The notes under the pieces: model-generated
Told to the model about the DNA's origin: nothing
Database searches by the model: none
The model's input: only the letters and a program-made list of their open reading frames with translations
Made by a program: the position numbers and the translations under genes
Source of the DNA: Halobacteria archaeon HArc-gm2
GTDB lineage: Archaea > Halobacteriota > Halobacteria > Halobacteriales > Haloarculaceae
Length of the DNA: 64,000 nt
NCBI GenBank assembly: GCA_025517465.1
Contig: JAOPKE010000003.1
Coordinates: 372,001 to 436,000 of the forward strand
Direction of reading: 5' to 3'
In this document: positions 44,477 through 52,869 of the stretch, one piece after another
Numbering within the stretch: position 1 is the stretch's first letter
Layout: each line of letters begins with the position of its first letter

Positions 44477-46873
44477 TTAGAAACTCGTCGGGAACCGTAC
44501 CAGCGAGAGGATCCCGCCGGATCCCGAGTCGTCCGTCGATTCGGTCTCGTCGCCGGACGTCGTGTCTGTCGTCGACCCGTCTGTTTCGGTATCGTCAGTC
44601 CCAGTCCCGTCTGTCTGGGTGTCGGTGGCCGTGTCCTCCGGCGTATCAGTCTCGGTATCCGTGTCAGTCTCGGTCGCGGTGTCAGTATCGGTCTCCGTCT
44701 CGGTTCCCGTGTCCGTCGCCGTGTCAGTGTCCGTCTCGGTCTCTGTCGGGCTGTCCGTCTCGGTATCCGTGTCCGTCTCGGTCGCGGTGTCCGTCTCGGT
44801 GTCAGTATCGGTCTCCGTCTCGGTTTCCGTGTCCGTCTCCGTGTCAGTGTCCGTCTCGGTCTCTGTCGGGGAGTCCGTCTCGGTTTCCGTGTCTGTCTCG
44901 TTCTCTGTCGGAGTGTCCGTCTCGGTATCCGTCTCCGTGTCGTCGGAGCCATCGGAACCGTCGGACCCACCCGATGAACCGGACCCGTCCGACCCACCGG
45001 AGTCGTCCGAAGAGTCGGACCCGCCGGACGAGCCGGATCCACCGGTGTCGTCGTCTCCGTCGTCCGCGTCGGTCCTGATGTCGATCGGTGTGACGCTATC
45101 GCTCTCGCGCTGACCCCGGTCGACCGTTCCCGTCCCGTCCGACGACGACGAAGCAGTGGTCTCGCTGTCCGAGGCCGTCGTCGGCCCGGGCGTCGCGTCG
45201 GTCGGTATCGGGGTCTCGGTGCCGTTCATCGCCGTCGACTCGTTGCCGCCGTCGTCCAGCACCGCCGTGGCGAGCGCGAACCCGGTCCCGGCCGCGAACA
45301 GCAGGATACCGAGGACGGCGAGCCAGCGCTGGCCGTTGACGACGGCGCGTTTGCTCATCAGCGCCGGCCGGTCGGGGTCGCGTGCGCGGGCGACGAGTCC
45401 GGGAACCGGTCCAGGGAACGCCGAGAGGAGGTCCCAGCACTCCTCGACGTCGAGTGCCCCCGTCACGAAGGAGAGTGCGAGGAAGATCGCGAGGCCGACG
45501 GGCGGAACGACGACGATGGCGACCCAGCCGGACAGGACCGTCGGGAGCAGCAAGATGGGGATCGCCGACAGCCCTGCCGTCACGGCGATGCGGGCGAGTC
45601 GCGAATCACTCAGCGGGTTGAAACCGAGCTTTCGAGCGCTCCAGACGTGGAAGAGGAACATCGACCCGTAGCCGACGCTCGTCGCGACGGCCGCGCCCCG
45701 CATCCCGGCGACGGGGATCAGTATCGCGTTGAGGACGAAGTTGATCCCCGCCGCAGCGCCCGTCGCGTACAGCGAGTATCGCAAGTTGCCGTGGCCCTCC
45801 TCGATGGCGAGCGTCGGCCGAACCGCCGCGAAGCCGAGAGCACCGGGGAGCAAGAACAGCAGGGGCGTGACCACTGGCGCCGAATCCTGGCCCCAGTATA
45901 TCGGAACCACGATCTCGGCGAGTGACGCCAGCCCGAGACACATGAGACACGTCAACAGGAGCGTGTACCGCGTCGTCTTCGAGGCGATGTTCGCCACCCG
46001 GTCTAACTGCCCCTTCGACCACATCTCGGAGGTCGAGTGGATGTACACCGCCTGGATCGTCGCCGGGACGAACCACAGGAACTCGGCGAGTTTGAGCGCC
46101 GCCTTGTAGTGGCCGACCATGTCGCCCCCGCGCAGGTTCTGGAGCATGATGACGTCGACGTGGTACAGCGACAGCATCAGGAACGACAGGGCGATGGCGC
46201 TCGTGTTGTAGGTGAATATCTTCTCGCGCGGGAACCCCGGGTGGGGGTTGCGTACGAGTGCCCGGACGCCGACCTGTCGGACGACCAGAAGCATCCCACC
46301 AATTGCGGCGATCAGCGTCCCGAGCATCTGCCCGGCCAGTGCGCCAACGACGCCGTATCCGAGCGAGACGAATCCAAGCGCGAGAACGCCGAAACCCACC
46401 CATTTGACGATCATCAACGGCTCGGAGTGGCGCTCGAGACCGAGACCCATCAGTCCCCGCCGAGCGAACGACCAGGTCTGCGAACTCACGACCGCAGCGA
46501 TCATGATCAGGAAGTACGTCTCGAACGTCGGGTCGTACAGCCACGCTATCACCCCGAACCGAACGGCCAGGAAGTACACGAGCGCCCCGGCGGTAGCGAG
46601 CGCGACTGCGAGACGAAAGTAGAACCCCACGACGTGCGCTTCCCAGTCGGGCAAATAGCGGTCCTCGGCGACGTACTTCTGGACGCCACGCGTGATGCCC
46701 GAGCTGACGAAGATCATGAGCAGCGCGTGGGTCGAGAGGACCGTCGCGTACTCCCCGAACTTTGCTGGTCCGAGCATTCGATACAGGAGCGGCGAAGCCA
46801 CGAGACCGATGACCAGCGTGACCACTTTCGCCGAGACGACCGAGAGGACGCCGCTGACAATGTTCCGTGACAT
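44477..46873 (-). CDS. Polysaccharide flippase (Wzx/MATE-like) with long acidic repeat tail
   Basis: The 798-residue protein starts MSRNIVSGVLSVVSAKVVTL, the usual beginning of archaeal Wzx-type flippases. About 14 TM helices span residues 5-500 (PLLYRMLGPAKFGEYATVLS is the family loop after helix 2). Unusually, an extra TM (about 510-535) leads to an extracellular tail of about 260 residues. The tail comprises a Thr/Ser stretch with N-x-S/T sites, a GSGSSGGSD section, then many TETD/SPTE repeats, and a hydrophobic end ILSLVRFPTSF. The repeat DNA spans about 44560-44940. An A/T-rich TATA (47018-47029) implies a leader of about 120 nt. Confidence 0.85.
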   Translation of the reverse strand: MSRNIVSGVLSVVSAKVVTLVIGLVASPLLYRMLGPAKFGEYATVLSTHALLMIFVSSGITRGVQKYVAEDRYLPDWEAHVVGFYFRLAVALATAGALVYFLAVRFGVIAWLYDPTFETYFLIMIAAVVSSQTWSFARRGLMGLGLERHSEPLMIVKWVGFGVLALGFVSLGYGVVGALAGQMLGTLIAAIGGMLLVVRQVGVRALVRNPHPGFPREKIFTYNTSAIALSFLMLSLYHVDVIMLQNLRGGDMVGHYKAALKLAEFLWFVPATIQAVYIHSTSEMWSKGQLDRVANIASKTTRYTLLLTCLMCLGLASLAEIVVPIYWGQDSAPVVTPLLFLLPGALGFAAVRPTLAIEEGHGNLRYSLYATGAAAGINFVLNAILIPVAGMRGAAVATSVGYGSMFLFHVWSARKLGFNPLSDSRLARIAVTAGLSAIPILLLPTVLSGWVAIVVVPPVGLAIFLALSFVTGALDVEECWDLLSAFPGPVPGLVARARDPDRPALMSKRAVVNGQRWLAVLGILLFAAGTGFALATAVLDDGGNESTAMNGTETPIPTDATPGPTTASDSETTASSSSDGTGTVDRGQRESDSVTPIDIRTDADDGDDDTGGSGSSGGSDSSDDSGGSDGSGSSGGSDGSDGSDDTETDTETDTPTENETDTETETDSPTETETDTDTETDTETETETDTDTETDTATETDTDTETDSPTETETDTDTATDTGTETETDTDTATETDTDTETDTPEDTATDTQTDGTGTDDTETDGSTTDTTSGDETESTDDSGSGGILSLVRFPTSF
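44560..45030 (-). repeat. Low-complexity coding repeats in the flippase tail
   Basis: Repeated units built on gtctcggt/gtgtccgt hexamers encode Thr-Glu-Thr-Asp. A stretch near 44751-44870 repeats 44641-44760 with few changes. The plus strand is also open here but reads only Val-Ser repeats and is not a gene. Confidence 0.8.
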
Positions 46874-47345
46874 ATGATATAGCAGCTGCCCGTTTCCGAC
46901 CCACCGCATCAGAAGACAGGGAACGCGTCTGTTCCCTGCAATACGTCGCGGAGAGGCGGACCCCGTCGAATATGGATCGCGGGCGGACAGTTTGCATAGA
47001 TAGTCGGCCCTCACTGGAATTATTATACACCAGCTATCCGAGCGCACGCTCGCGTTCCGGCCTCAGGTGACGAGGATGCCTGCCGCCAGGGGCGACTGAG
47101 TAGGCGGTCGAAAAACTCCGGCATGCGCTCAGATACCGCGCCCGATCGGGCCGGATTCGGCGATGGAGACGTAATTCGCGTGATATGTGCCAGGTCGGAC
47201 GGCCTCGTGGCAAAGCCGCATACGTCTGCGTCGGCTCCGTCAGCCGTTTCGCCGAAATGCGGAGGGCCAACACGGGTGAAAGTCCCGCACTGACGCCGTT
47301 TTATCACATCCATAACCTTGGCCGGCGGCGTGGTCGGATCCGATA
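46874..47345. other. Divergent intergenic region, flippase / deacetylase
   Basis: It holds the flippase TATA (47018-47029) and a TATA for the deacetylase (gttttatca, 47298-47306). Just before the latter lies a compact hairpin-capable segment (cggg tgaaagt cccg, within 47273-47289) with a faint resemblance to part of a cobalamin-riboswitch core. No gene was seen. Confidence 0.45.
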
Positions 47346-48272
47346 ATGGGATCAGTCGTTATCTCTCTCGACGCCGAGCTCGGGTGGGGGTTCCACCACG
47401 AGCGGCCACTTCCCGCCGCGCGAATCCGTGACGCTCGGTCCGCGTGGACCGACCTCCTCGGACTCTTCGACGAGTACGAGATTCCCGCGACGTGGGCGGT
47501 CGTCGGGCACCTGTTCCTCGAAGACTGTGCAGGCGGTCACACCAACCATCCGGCCGGATCGCAGTGTTGCGTCGACACCCCGGCCGGCATTCCGAGGGAC
47601 GACGCGTGGTTCGCCAACGGACTGGTCGACCAGGTCGCAGACGCCGACGCCGACCACGAACTGGCGAGTCACGGCTTCAGCCACGTCCACTTCGCCCACG
47701 AACGCATGAACCGGGACCTGGCCGAGTCGGAGTGTGCGGCCGCTGCCGAGACGCTCGCACCGTACGCTAGCGAACCACGATCGTTCGTTTTTCCGGTGAA
47801 CGAGGTCGGGTACCGCGAGTTACTCGCGGAACATGGATTCGCCTGCTATCGGGGATCGGCACCTGCCGAGCGAGGGCCCGTCGAGAAGCTCTGGAACGGT
47901 CTCAGGACCCGGAACTCGCCCCCGATCGTGCGACCGGCCGTCGACGAGTACGGGCTCGTGAACGTCCCCGCTTCGCTGTATCTATTCTGTTTCGAAGGCC
48001 TCGTACGAAGAATCATCGAGGGGGTCCACGACGACCCCATCGTGGATGCCGTCCGACTGGGGGTCGACGCGCTCCGGGAAACGGACGGTGTACTCCACCT
48101 CTGGCTCCACCCCCACAACGTCGTCGACGAGCACGACCGGGAACGGATGGAACGGGTGCTCGCGACCGTCGACCGCGCCCGTCGAGAGACAGACGTGACC
48201 GTCGAAACGATGGGGGACGTCGCTCGGCGAGTCAGAAACGACGAGCCAGCGAGCAAGCCGTCGATCGTCTAG
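47346..48272 (+). CDS. Polysaccharide deacetylase (NodB-like)
   Basis: The 308-residue protein starts MGSVVISLDAELGWGFHHER. SLDAELGWG carries the catalytic Asp pair region of the NodB fold. HELASHGFSHVHFAHERM contains the metal-binding H-x3-H type motif, and FVFPVNEVGYRELLAEHGFA corresponds to the conserved R-x-P motif with substitution. LHLWLHPHN supplies the final His. No signal peptide is visible, so it may act on a cytoplasmic sugar nucleotide or lipid-linked sugar, as several NodB-like enzymes in O-antigen clusters do. It is transcribed alone and convergent with beta-helix gene B. Confidence 0.82.
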   Translation: MGSVVISLDAELGWGFHHERPLPAARIRDARSAWTDLLGLFDEYEIPATWAVVGHLFLEDCAGGHTNHPAGSQCCVDTPAGIPRDDAWFANGLVDQVADADADHELASHGFSHVHFAHERMNRDLAESECAAAAETLAPYASEPRSFVFPVNEVGYRELLAEHGFACYRGSAPAERGPVEKLWNGLRTRNSPPIVRPAVDEYGLVNVPASLYLFCFEGLVRRIIEGVHDDPIVDAVRLGVDALRETDGVLHLWLHPHNVVDEHDRERMERVLATVDRARRETDVTVETMGDVARRVRNDEPASKPSIV

Positions 48273-48314
48273 TGTCATGGTTCGGGTCCGACGCTACTGT
48301 GAGGAAAAACCAGT

Positions 48315-49880
48315 CTAGAACTCGTTGCCGACCAGCTTCAGCCCGGCAGATCCGGCGTCCCTGATACCGCCCCGGAGGCGGTTGTTCTTCAGGTAGACGT
48401 CCGCGCTGTCGTCGTGGAGCACGATGGCCTCGTGGTCACCGTAGGAGTTAGCGTAGTTGTCCTCGACGTGGGTCCCGGTGCCGGCCTCGAGCAGGGGGTA
48501 GTTCGCGGTCCGGACGTTCGACTTGTACACGAGGCAGTCGTCTCCGAGATTGACCAGGCCGTAGCGCTTCTGGCCCCCGGGCTGGTCGATGGAGACGGCC
48601 CTGAAATCGACGTCGTCGCGCGTGTTCCGGATCGCTGCGCGGGCGCCCTCGTCCCCCACGTCACCGACGATGTCCACACTCTCGACGTGGGCAGAGGCCG
48701 ACGCATCGGGCCCCTCGAAGACGATGCCGTATCCACCGGGTGCGCTCATGTCGATAGTCGACCTGTACACCGTCGTCTTCCCCGCGTCGGGGGAGACCGA
48801 GATCGCCGTATTGCCGACCGACGAATCGACGGTCACGTCCACGTCTTCGATCCAGACCGTCCCGGCCGAACCGGGAACGTGGATGGCAGTGACCCCCTGG
48901 TCGACCTGGACGTCGACCGTCGTCTGCAGAATTTCCGCGTCGGCGGCGTTCTGCAGGCGGATACCGCGCTGGTCGTCGAACCCGACGGCGGGCGTCTCGT
49001 CGACCGTCACCGTGACGCCCCGAACGACGGCCTTCGCCCCGCCGACCCGGATGTTCGGCGCGTTGCTGTTCCGGTAGTGACCACCGTCGACGATGATCCG
49101 GCCGGACCCGCCGGACGCGTAGAGACCGTTGTCCGGGAAGCCACCGAGTTCGCAGTCCTCGAACCGGAGCGTGCCCGCGGTCATGTTCGCGAGGATACCG
49201 GTCGGCCCGCGCCAGATGTTACCGGCGTTGGGCGTCTCGCTCTCCCACTGGCCACCGTCGGGAGCCCTGAACCGCCTGACGAGACCGTCCCCTCCGGCGT
49301 CGAGCACGTTGAACCGGCCCGGACCGAACGTACCGCTGTCGTGACGTCCGTCCACGTAGACGTCCTCGACGTGCAGGCCGTCGTCGACCACCGCGTCGAC
49401 GACGCGGATTCCGGTGTCCGGCGCGGTCTGGTCGACGGTGAATCCCACGACCAGCAGGTCCGTCCCGGGACTGTAGTGGGTCCCGAGACGGAAGAGCCGA
49501 TACTGCGGCCCGTCGAAGTCGTGGAAGTTCGCCGGCACGAGCGTCGCGTCGTCCCCGACCAGTCCGACGTTGTCGAAGTCAGTGAAACGGACCTGCTCGT
49601 CCATGTAGTATCGACCAGGGGGGAACGCCAGCAGCGTGTCGTCGTCCAGGTGTTCCTGCAGCACGGACGACACCGATTCCTGGCCGGAGTTGTCCGCGCC
49701 TGCGTCGACGACGTCGACGACGGTGTCGAACCGGTCGGCGTACTGGCTCGGGTCTGCGGCCGCAGCTGCACCAACCAACCCGCCACGCTGAACGAGACCA
49801 CCAGCCAGTCCAGCTGCGCCCAGTCCCCGAAGATAGCTCCGGCGGGAAAATGTCGTAGTACTGTGATCGGTCGGTGCGTC
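48315..49880 (-). CDS. Tat-exported right-handed beta-helix protein B
   Basis: The 521-residue product from ATG 49880 starts MDAPTDHSTTTFSRRSYLRG with a Tat motif SRRSYLRG and an Ala/Gly-rich hydrophobic region. GTG 49922 and TTG 49952 are in-frame alternatives. The mature protein shares with protein A the stretches VVDVVDAGADN, FPPGRYYMDEQVRFTDFDN, GPQYRLFRLGTHY and FPDNGLYASGGSGR, then diverges. It is a pectate-lyase-like solenoid without a recognisable catalytic set. It lies at the right end of the glycan island, in the same orientation as protein A. Confidence 0.78.
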   Translation of the reverse strand, partial: DAPTDHSTTTFSRRSYLRGLGAAGLAGGLVQRGGLVGAAAAADPSQYADRFDTVVDVVDAGADNSGQESVSSVLQEHLDDDTLLAFPPGRYYMDEQVRFTDFDNVGLVGDDATLVPANFHDFDGPQYRLFRLGTHYSPGTDLLVVGFTVDQTAPDTGIRVVDAVVDDGLHVEDVYVDGRHDSGTFGPGRFNVLDAGGDGLVRRFRAPDGGQWESETPNAGNIWRGPTGILANMTAGTLRFEDCELGGFPDNGLYASGGSGRIIVDGGHYRNSNAPNIRVGGAKAVVRGVTVTVDETPAVGFDDQRGIRLQNAADAEILQTTVDVQVDQGVTAIHVPGSAGTVWIEDVDVTVDSSVGNTAISVSPDAGKTTVYRSTIDMSAPGGYGIVFEGPDASASAHVESVDIVGDVGDEGARAAIRNTRDDVDFRAVSIDQPGGQKRYGLVNLGDDCLVYKSNVRTANYPLLEAGTGTHVEDNYANSYGDHEAIVLHDDSADVYLKNNRLRGGIRDAGSAGLKLVGNEF

Positions 49881-50230
49881 CATCTCGCGAGTTTCCGAAC
49901 TCCGGTTGTCTTCCTTCGTCACGGCATGTGACCCTTGTGTACTTTCTCGCAATACCCTTGGCCTGTCCCACTCCAGTGTTTAAGAAGTCATTAAGCCAAG
50001 TAGGGATCGATTAGTCATCGTTTAATCGTGGAAAACTGACGTGACCGAGAGCACCTACTGCTCGGAATTGCCTAATTATTTCTAGTAACACCAACACAAA
50101 AAAGTCCCGCCGGTAAATTCGCTGCCTTTATTTCCCGATCGCAGTCTCACCAGCTTCGACTGGACGCCGAAAGACTCGCTCCGCTCGTCTTTCGAGCCCG
50201 GCCTCTCACAGTTCGGCCGACGCCCGGTAG
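49881..50230. other. Intergenic region upstream of beta-helix gene B
   Basis: It includes the alternative N-terminal codons of beta-helix gene B to 49952, an A/T-rich tract with cttcttaaac and taatgac (49977-50000) that may be its promoter, and a run of A (50096-50102). Nothing else was recognised. Confidence 0.45.
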
Positions 50231-51013
50231 TCAAAACCGAGTCCGGAACCTGGAGGACGCCAGCGTCTCGGCGAGCAACTGGTTCGTCGCGCGACGGATG
50301 CGCTGGGAGACGGCCGACGGCGAGATGTCCAGCTGCCCGGCGAGTTCCTCCTGTGTCGCACCGCGGGGCACCTCGAAGTAGCCCATCTCGTGGGCGGTCG
50401 AGAGCGTGTCCCACTGGCTCGCGGTCAACCCGAGGTCGTCGCCACGCGTGTGCTGTTCGTCCGCAGAGAGTTTGAAGAGCCGAAGTGTCACTTCGTGACT
50501 CGAACAGTAGTTCCGGAAGGACGCGAACGCCTCGCGCGACGGAAAGCGGACGTGAAACGACCAGCTTCGACCCGCCGTCCGGACGTCGTACAGGAGCGCC
50601 CCGAGCTCGGCGAACACCGGTGAGAACTGCAACGCCTCGGAGCTAAACCGAACGCGGTACGTGCAGGCGTCGTCGGTTCTCGCCAGGAGTTGCGGATCGC
50701 GGACGGTGTGGTCCGTCGGCAGCGCCGCGTCGAACTCGACGATAGATTCGCCTGCGGCGGTAAACACGAGGACGGCGTCGCCGTCGTCGGTCGTCCGGTA
50801 GTTCGGTTCGACCGTGACCGACGGCGCGGCACGGATGGCCTCGCCCAGCACGACGTCGCGGTGTGAGACGGCAAGTTTGGCGACGACCGGGTCGTCGTCC
50901 CGGGCACTCCCGAGCGAACACAGGACCACCTCCGAGTCGGTCGGCCCGTCACGCTGGTCGGCGTCGTCTGCCCTGGCGTCGGAATCCATCGGATCGCCGG
51001 CAGAGTTCCACAT
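50231..51013 (-). CDS. Bat-type HTH transcriptional regulator
   Basis: The 260-residue product starts at MWNSAGDPMDSDARADDADQ (start 51013; 50989 is possible). The first about 190 residues match the N-terminal sensor of haloarchaeal bacterio-opsin-activator relatives (VVLCSLGSARDDDPVVAKLA...YRVRFSSEALQFSPVFAELG). The C-terminus is an HTH_10 domain: LTASQWDTLSTAHEMGYFEV, then ATQEELAGQLDISPSAVSQR with the recognition helix. A TATA-like ccattacag is 27 nt upstream and a palindrome ccacatgtgg (51018-51027) sits just before the start, suggesting autoregulation. Confidence 0.85.
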   Translation of the reverse strand: MWNSAGDPMDSDARADDADQRDGPTDSEVVLCSLGSARDDDPVVAKLAVSHRDVVLGEAIRAAPSVTVEPNYRTTDDGDAVLVFTAAGESIVEFDAALPTDHTVRDPQLLARTDDACTYRVRFSSEALQFSPVFAELGALLYDVRTAGRSWSFHVRFPSREAFASFRNYCSSHEVTLRLFKLSADEQHTRGDDLGLTASQWDTLSTAHEMGYFEVPRGATQEELAGQLDISPSAVSQRIRRATNQLLAETLASSRFRTRF

Positions 51014-51017
51014 GGGA

Positions 51018-51027
51018 CCACATGTGG
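51018..51027. promoter_or_regulatory. Palindrome at the start of the Bat-type regulator
   Basis: The perfect 10-bp palindrome ccacatgtgg lies 5-14 nt upstream of the ATG at 51013, with a half-site ttccacat overlapping the start. It is a possible autoregulatory operator between TATA box and start codon. Confidence 0.35.
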
Positions 51028-51115
51028 ATTCCCTGTAATGGATTTTCTCGCTACACTGTTCGTACCAGAAGCGATCGACTACGCTAGCATGCTAGCTTCC
51101 GAAGCGATCGAGCCC

Positions 51116-52807
51116 TCAGGACTGTTCGGCGACGAATAGCAGCGACAGTAGCTTGCGCTCGGCGGTCCGGAGGTGGCGACTGAACGTCGGTTGCGAGATA
51201 TCCAGCAACTGGGCGACTTCCTCGCCCGTGCTCTCACGGGGCCACTCGAAGTAGCCGCTCAGGTACGCCGTCCGGAGCGTCTCCAGTTGCCGGTCGGTGA
51301 GGGACTCCTCGAGTTTCGCCCAGACGTGCTGCTCGCGGGCGACCGGCCGGGTCCGCTCGCGTCGCGACCGGAGACCTACCTTGTCGTACCGCCGTTCGAG
51401 CGAGTCGACGAACCCCTCGACGTCCGCGTCGGTCGGAAGCGTCAGGACGACGCGCGTCCCGTCCGCGGTGGCCTCCACCGACTGGGGAACCGCGCCGGCC
51501 TCGACGAAGTGCGACAGGAGCCACTCCTCGCGCAAGAGCACCTCGAGGCAGTCGGCGTCGTCCCGGCGCACCGGTTTCACCGAAGCGACCGCCGGATCAC
51601 CGGCGAGCGTGGATTCGACCGAACCGTCGCCACGGCTGCCGGTCGTCAGAAACAGAACGAGCTGGCCGTTGCTCGTGGTCACCCCGTCGAGTCGGAGGTC
51701 GGTCTCCGCCGCCCGGGCGACCCGTCCGAAGACGTCGTCACCGCCGACCAGCTGTAACTCCAGTTCGACGACCGCGTCGGAGAGCAACGCCCGTTTGCGG
51801 TCGAGGGACCCGACGGCGTGGGTGACGACCGCTGCGACGTGGTCCAGCGTTCGCCGCCACAGGTCGGTCCCGGCGCTGTCGTCTGCCGAGTACACCGCGA
51901 GGACCCCGGCGAACCGGTCGTCGACGGTGAGCGGAACCGCCTGGGCCGACTGCACGTCCCGGGCGAGCGCTTCGCGCCGCCACGACGCCGACCGGCGTCC
52001 GCTGGCGACGGTACCGACGGTTGTCGCCTCGCGGTCGCGGGCCGCGACGACCGCAGGCTCGGAGTTCGACGACGTGAGCGTGCGGTCGACCGCGTCGAGG
52101 TAGCCCCGCTCGCGGCCGGCGGTCGCCGCCGGGACGACCCGTTCGTCGTCCGGGCCGACGTGGCCGACCCACGCGAAGGCGATCCCTTCGCTCGCCGCGA
52201 GCCGTTCACAGACTGTCCGTTCGATGTCCGCCCGACTCGTCGCGGCGGTCACCGCACGTTCGAGCCCGAACATCACGTCGGTCACGTCGTCGAACCGGGC
52301 GAGGCGGGCACTATCGCGCTGGCGGTCTCGCGTACACCGGCGAAGTCCACGCTCGCATTCGATCCGTTCGAGTCGGTGCGTGGCGACCGCCGCGAGCGAC
52401 GTGAGAAGCGTCCTGGATTCACCATCGACGGTGGCCCCACTGGTGACGGAGACGAGGGTACCGTAGCCGCCGAGCGGCTCGATGGTCGCGCTGGCGGCCG
52501 TCCCGCTATCGGTGTTCAGTTCGGTACAGACGACCGGGTCGCCGTCCACGTAGGCGTCCCGGGCGATGGTCCCGATTCCGTCGACCAGTGACCGGTCGTC
52601 CCGGTCGAACGTGCTGGCGGTCTCCCGGAGACTGCCCGCCGTCCCGTCCATCAGGAACGCTGCGGCGCCGTCGATTCCGCGGATGGCAGTCACTACCTCG
52701 ACGAGCACGTCCGCGACTGCCTGCGGCGAGGCCGCGGCGGAGAGCGCCTCGCTCGCGGCTCGGACGCCGCTCGCACGTCGTCTGGGGGCTTCGTCGCGGT
52801 CAAGCAT
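51116..52807 (-). CDS. GAF-domain, Bat-type transcriptional regulator
   Basis: The 563-residue protein has two GAF-like sensor segments (about 15-150: AVADVLVEVVTAIRGIDGAA; about 185-335: TVCERLAASEGIAFAWVGHV, AQAVPLTVDDRFAGVLAVYS). A bacterio-opsin-activator-associated region follows (FGRVARAAETDLRLDGVTTS; LLREEWLLSHFVEAGAVPQS), then a C-terminal HTH_10 (LTDRQLETLRTAYLSGYFEW; VAQLLDISQPTFSRHLRTAE). Cytoplasmic one-component regulators of this type respond to redox, light or small molecules. The ligand is unknown. It lies 62 nt from the lipoprotein gene and 102 nt from the second Bat-type gene, both on the same strand. Confidence 0.87.
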   Translation of the reverse strand: MLDRDEAPRRRASGVRAASEALSAAASPQAVADVLVEVVTAIRGIDGAAAFLMDGTAGSLRETASTFDRDDRSLVDGIGTIARDAYVDGDPVVCTELNTDSGTAASATIEPLGGYGTLVSVTSGATVDGESRTLLTSLAAVATHRLERIECERGLRRCTRDRQRDSARLARFDDVTDVMFGLERAVTAATSRADIERTVCERLAASEGIAFAWVGHVGPDDERVVPAATAGRERGYLDAVDRTLTSSNSEPAVVAARDREATTVGTVASGRRSASWRREALARDVQSAQAVPLTVDDRFAGVLAVYSADDSAGTDLWRRTLDHVAAVVTHAVGSLDRKRALLSDAVVELELQLVGGDDVFGRVARAAETDLRLDGVTTSNGQLVLFLTTGSRGDGSVESTLAGDPAVASVKPVRRDDADCLEVLLREEWLLSHFVEAGAVPQSVEATADGTRVVLTLPTDADVEGFVDSLERRYDKVGLRSRRERTRPVAREQHVWAKLEESLTDRQLETLRTAYLSGYFEWPRESTGEEVAQLLDISQPTFSRHLRTAERKLLSLLFVAEQS

Positions 52808-52869
52808 CCTCGATAGCCCGACCGATGTGGCCGCTTTCGGCGCCAGGACGCATCGTCACCGACCCCGGA

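Noticed and set aside
44562-45113. Plus-strand Val-Ser repeat ORF and possible CRISPR-like array
   Set aside because: Repeats are short in-frame hexamer mixtures within the flippase tail. There are no unique spacers of constant length, and the antisense ORF is a low-complexity mirror.
47160-47300. Cobalamin-riboswitch-like wording (gggtgaaagtcccgcactgac)
   Set aside because: The conserved flanking helices and the CAGG/CCTG tail are missing, the segment is upstream of the deacetylase TATA box, and the neighbouring gene is unrelated to B12.
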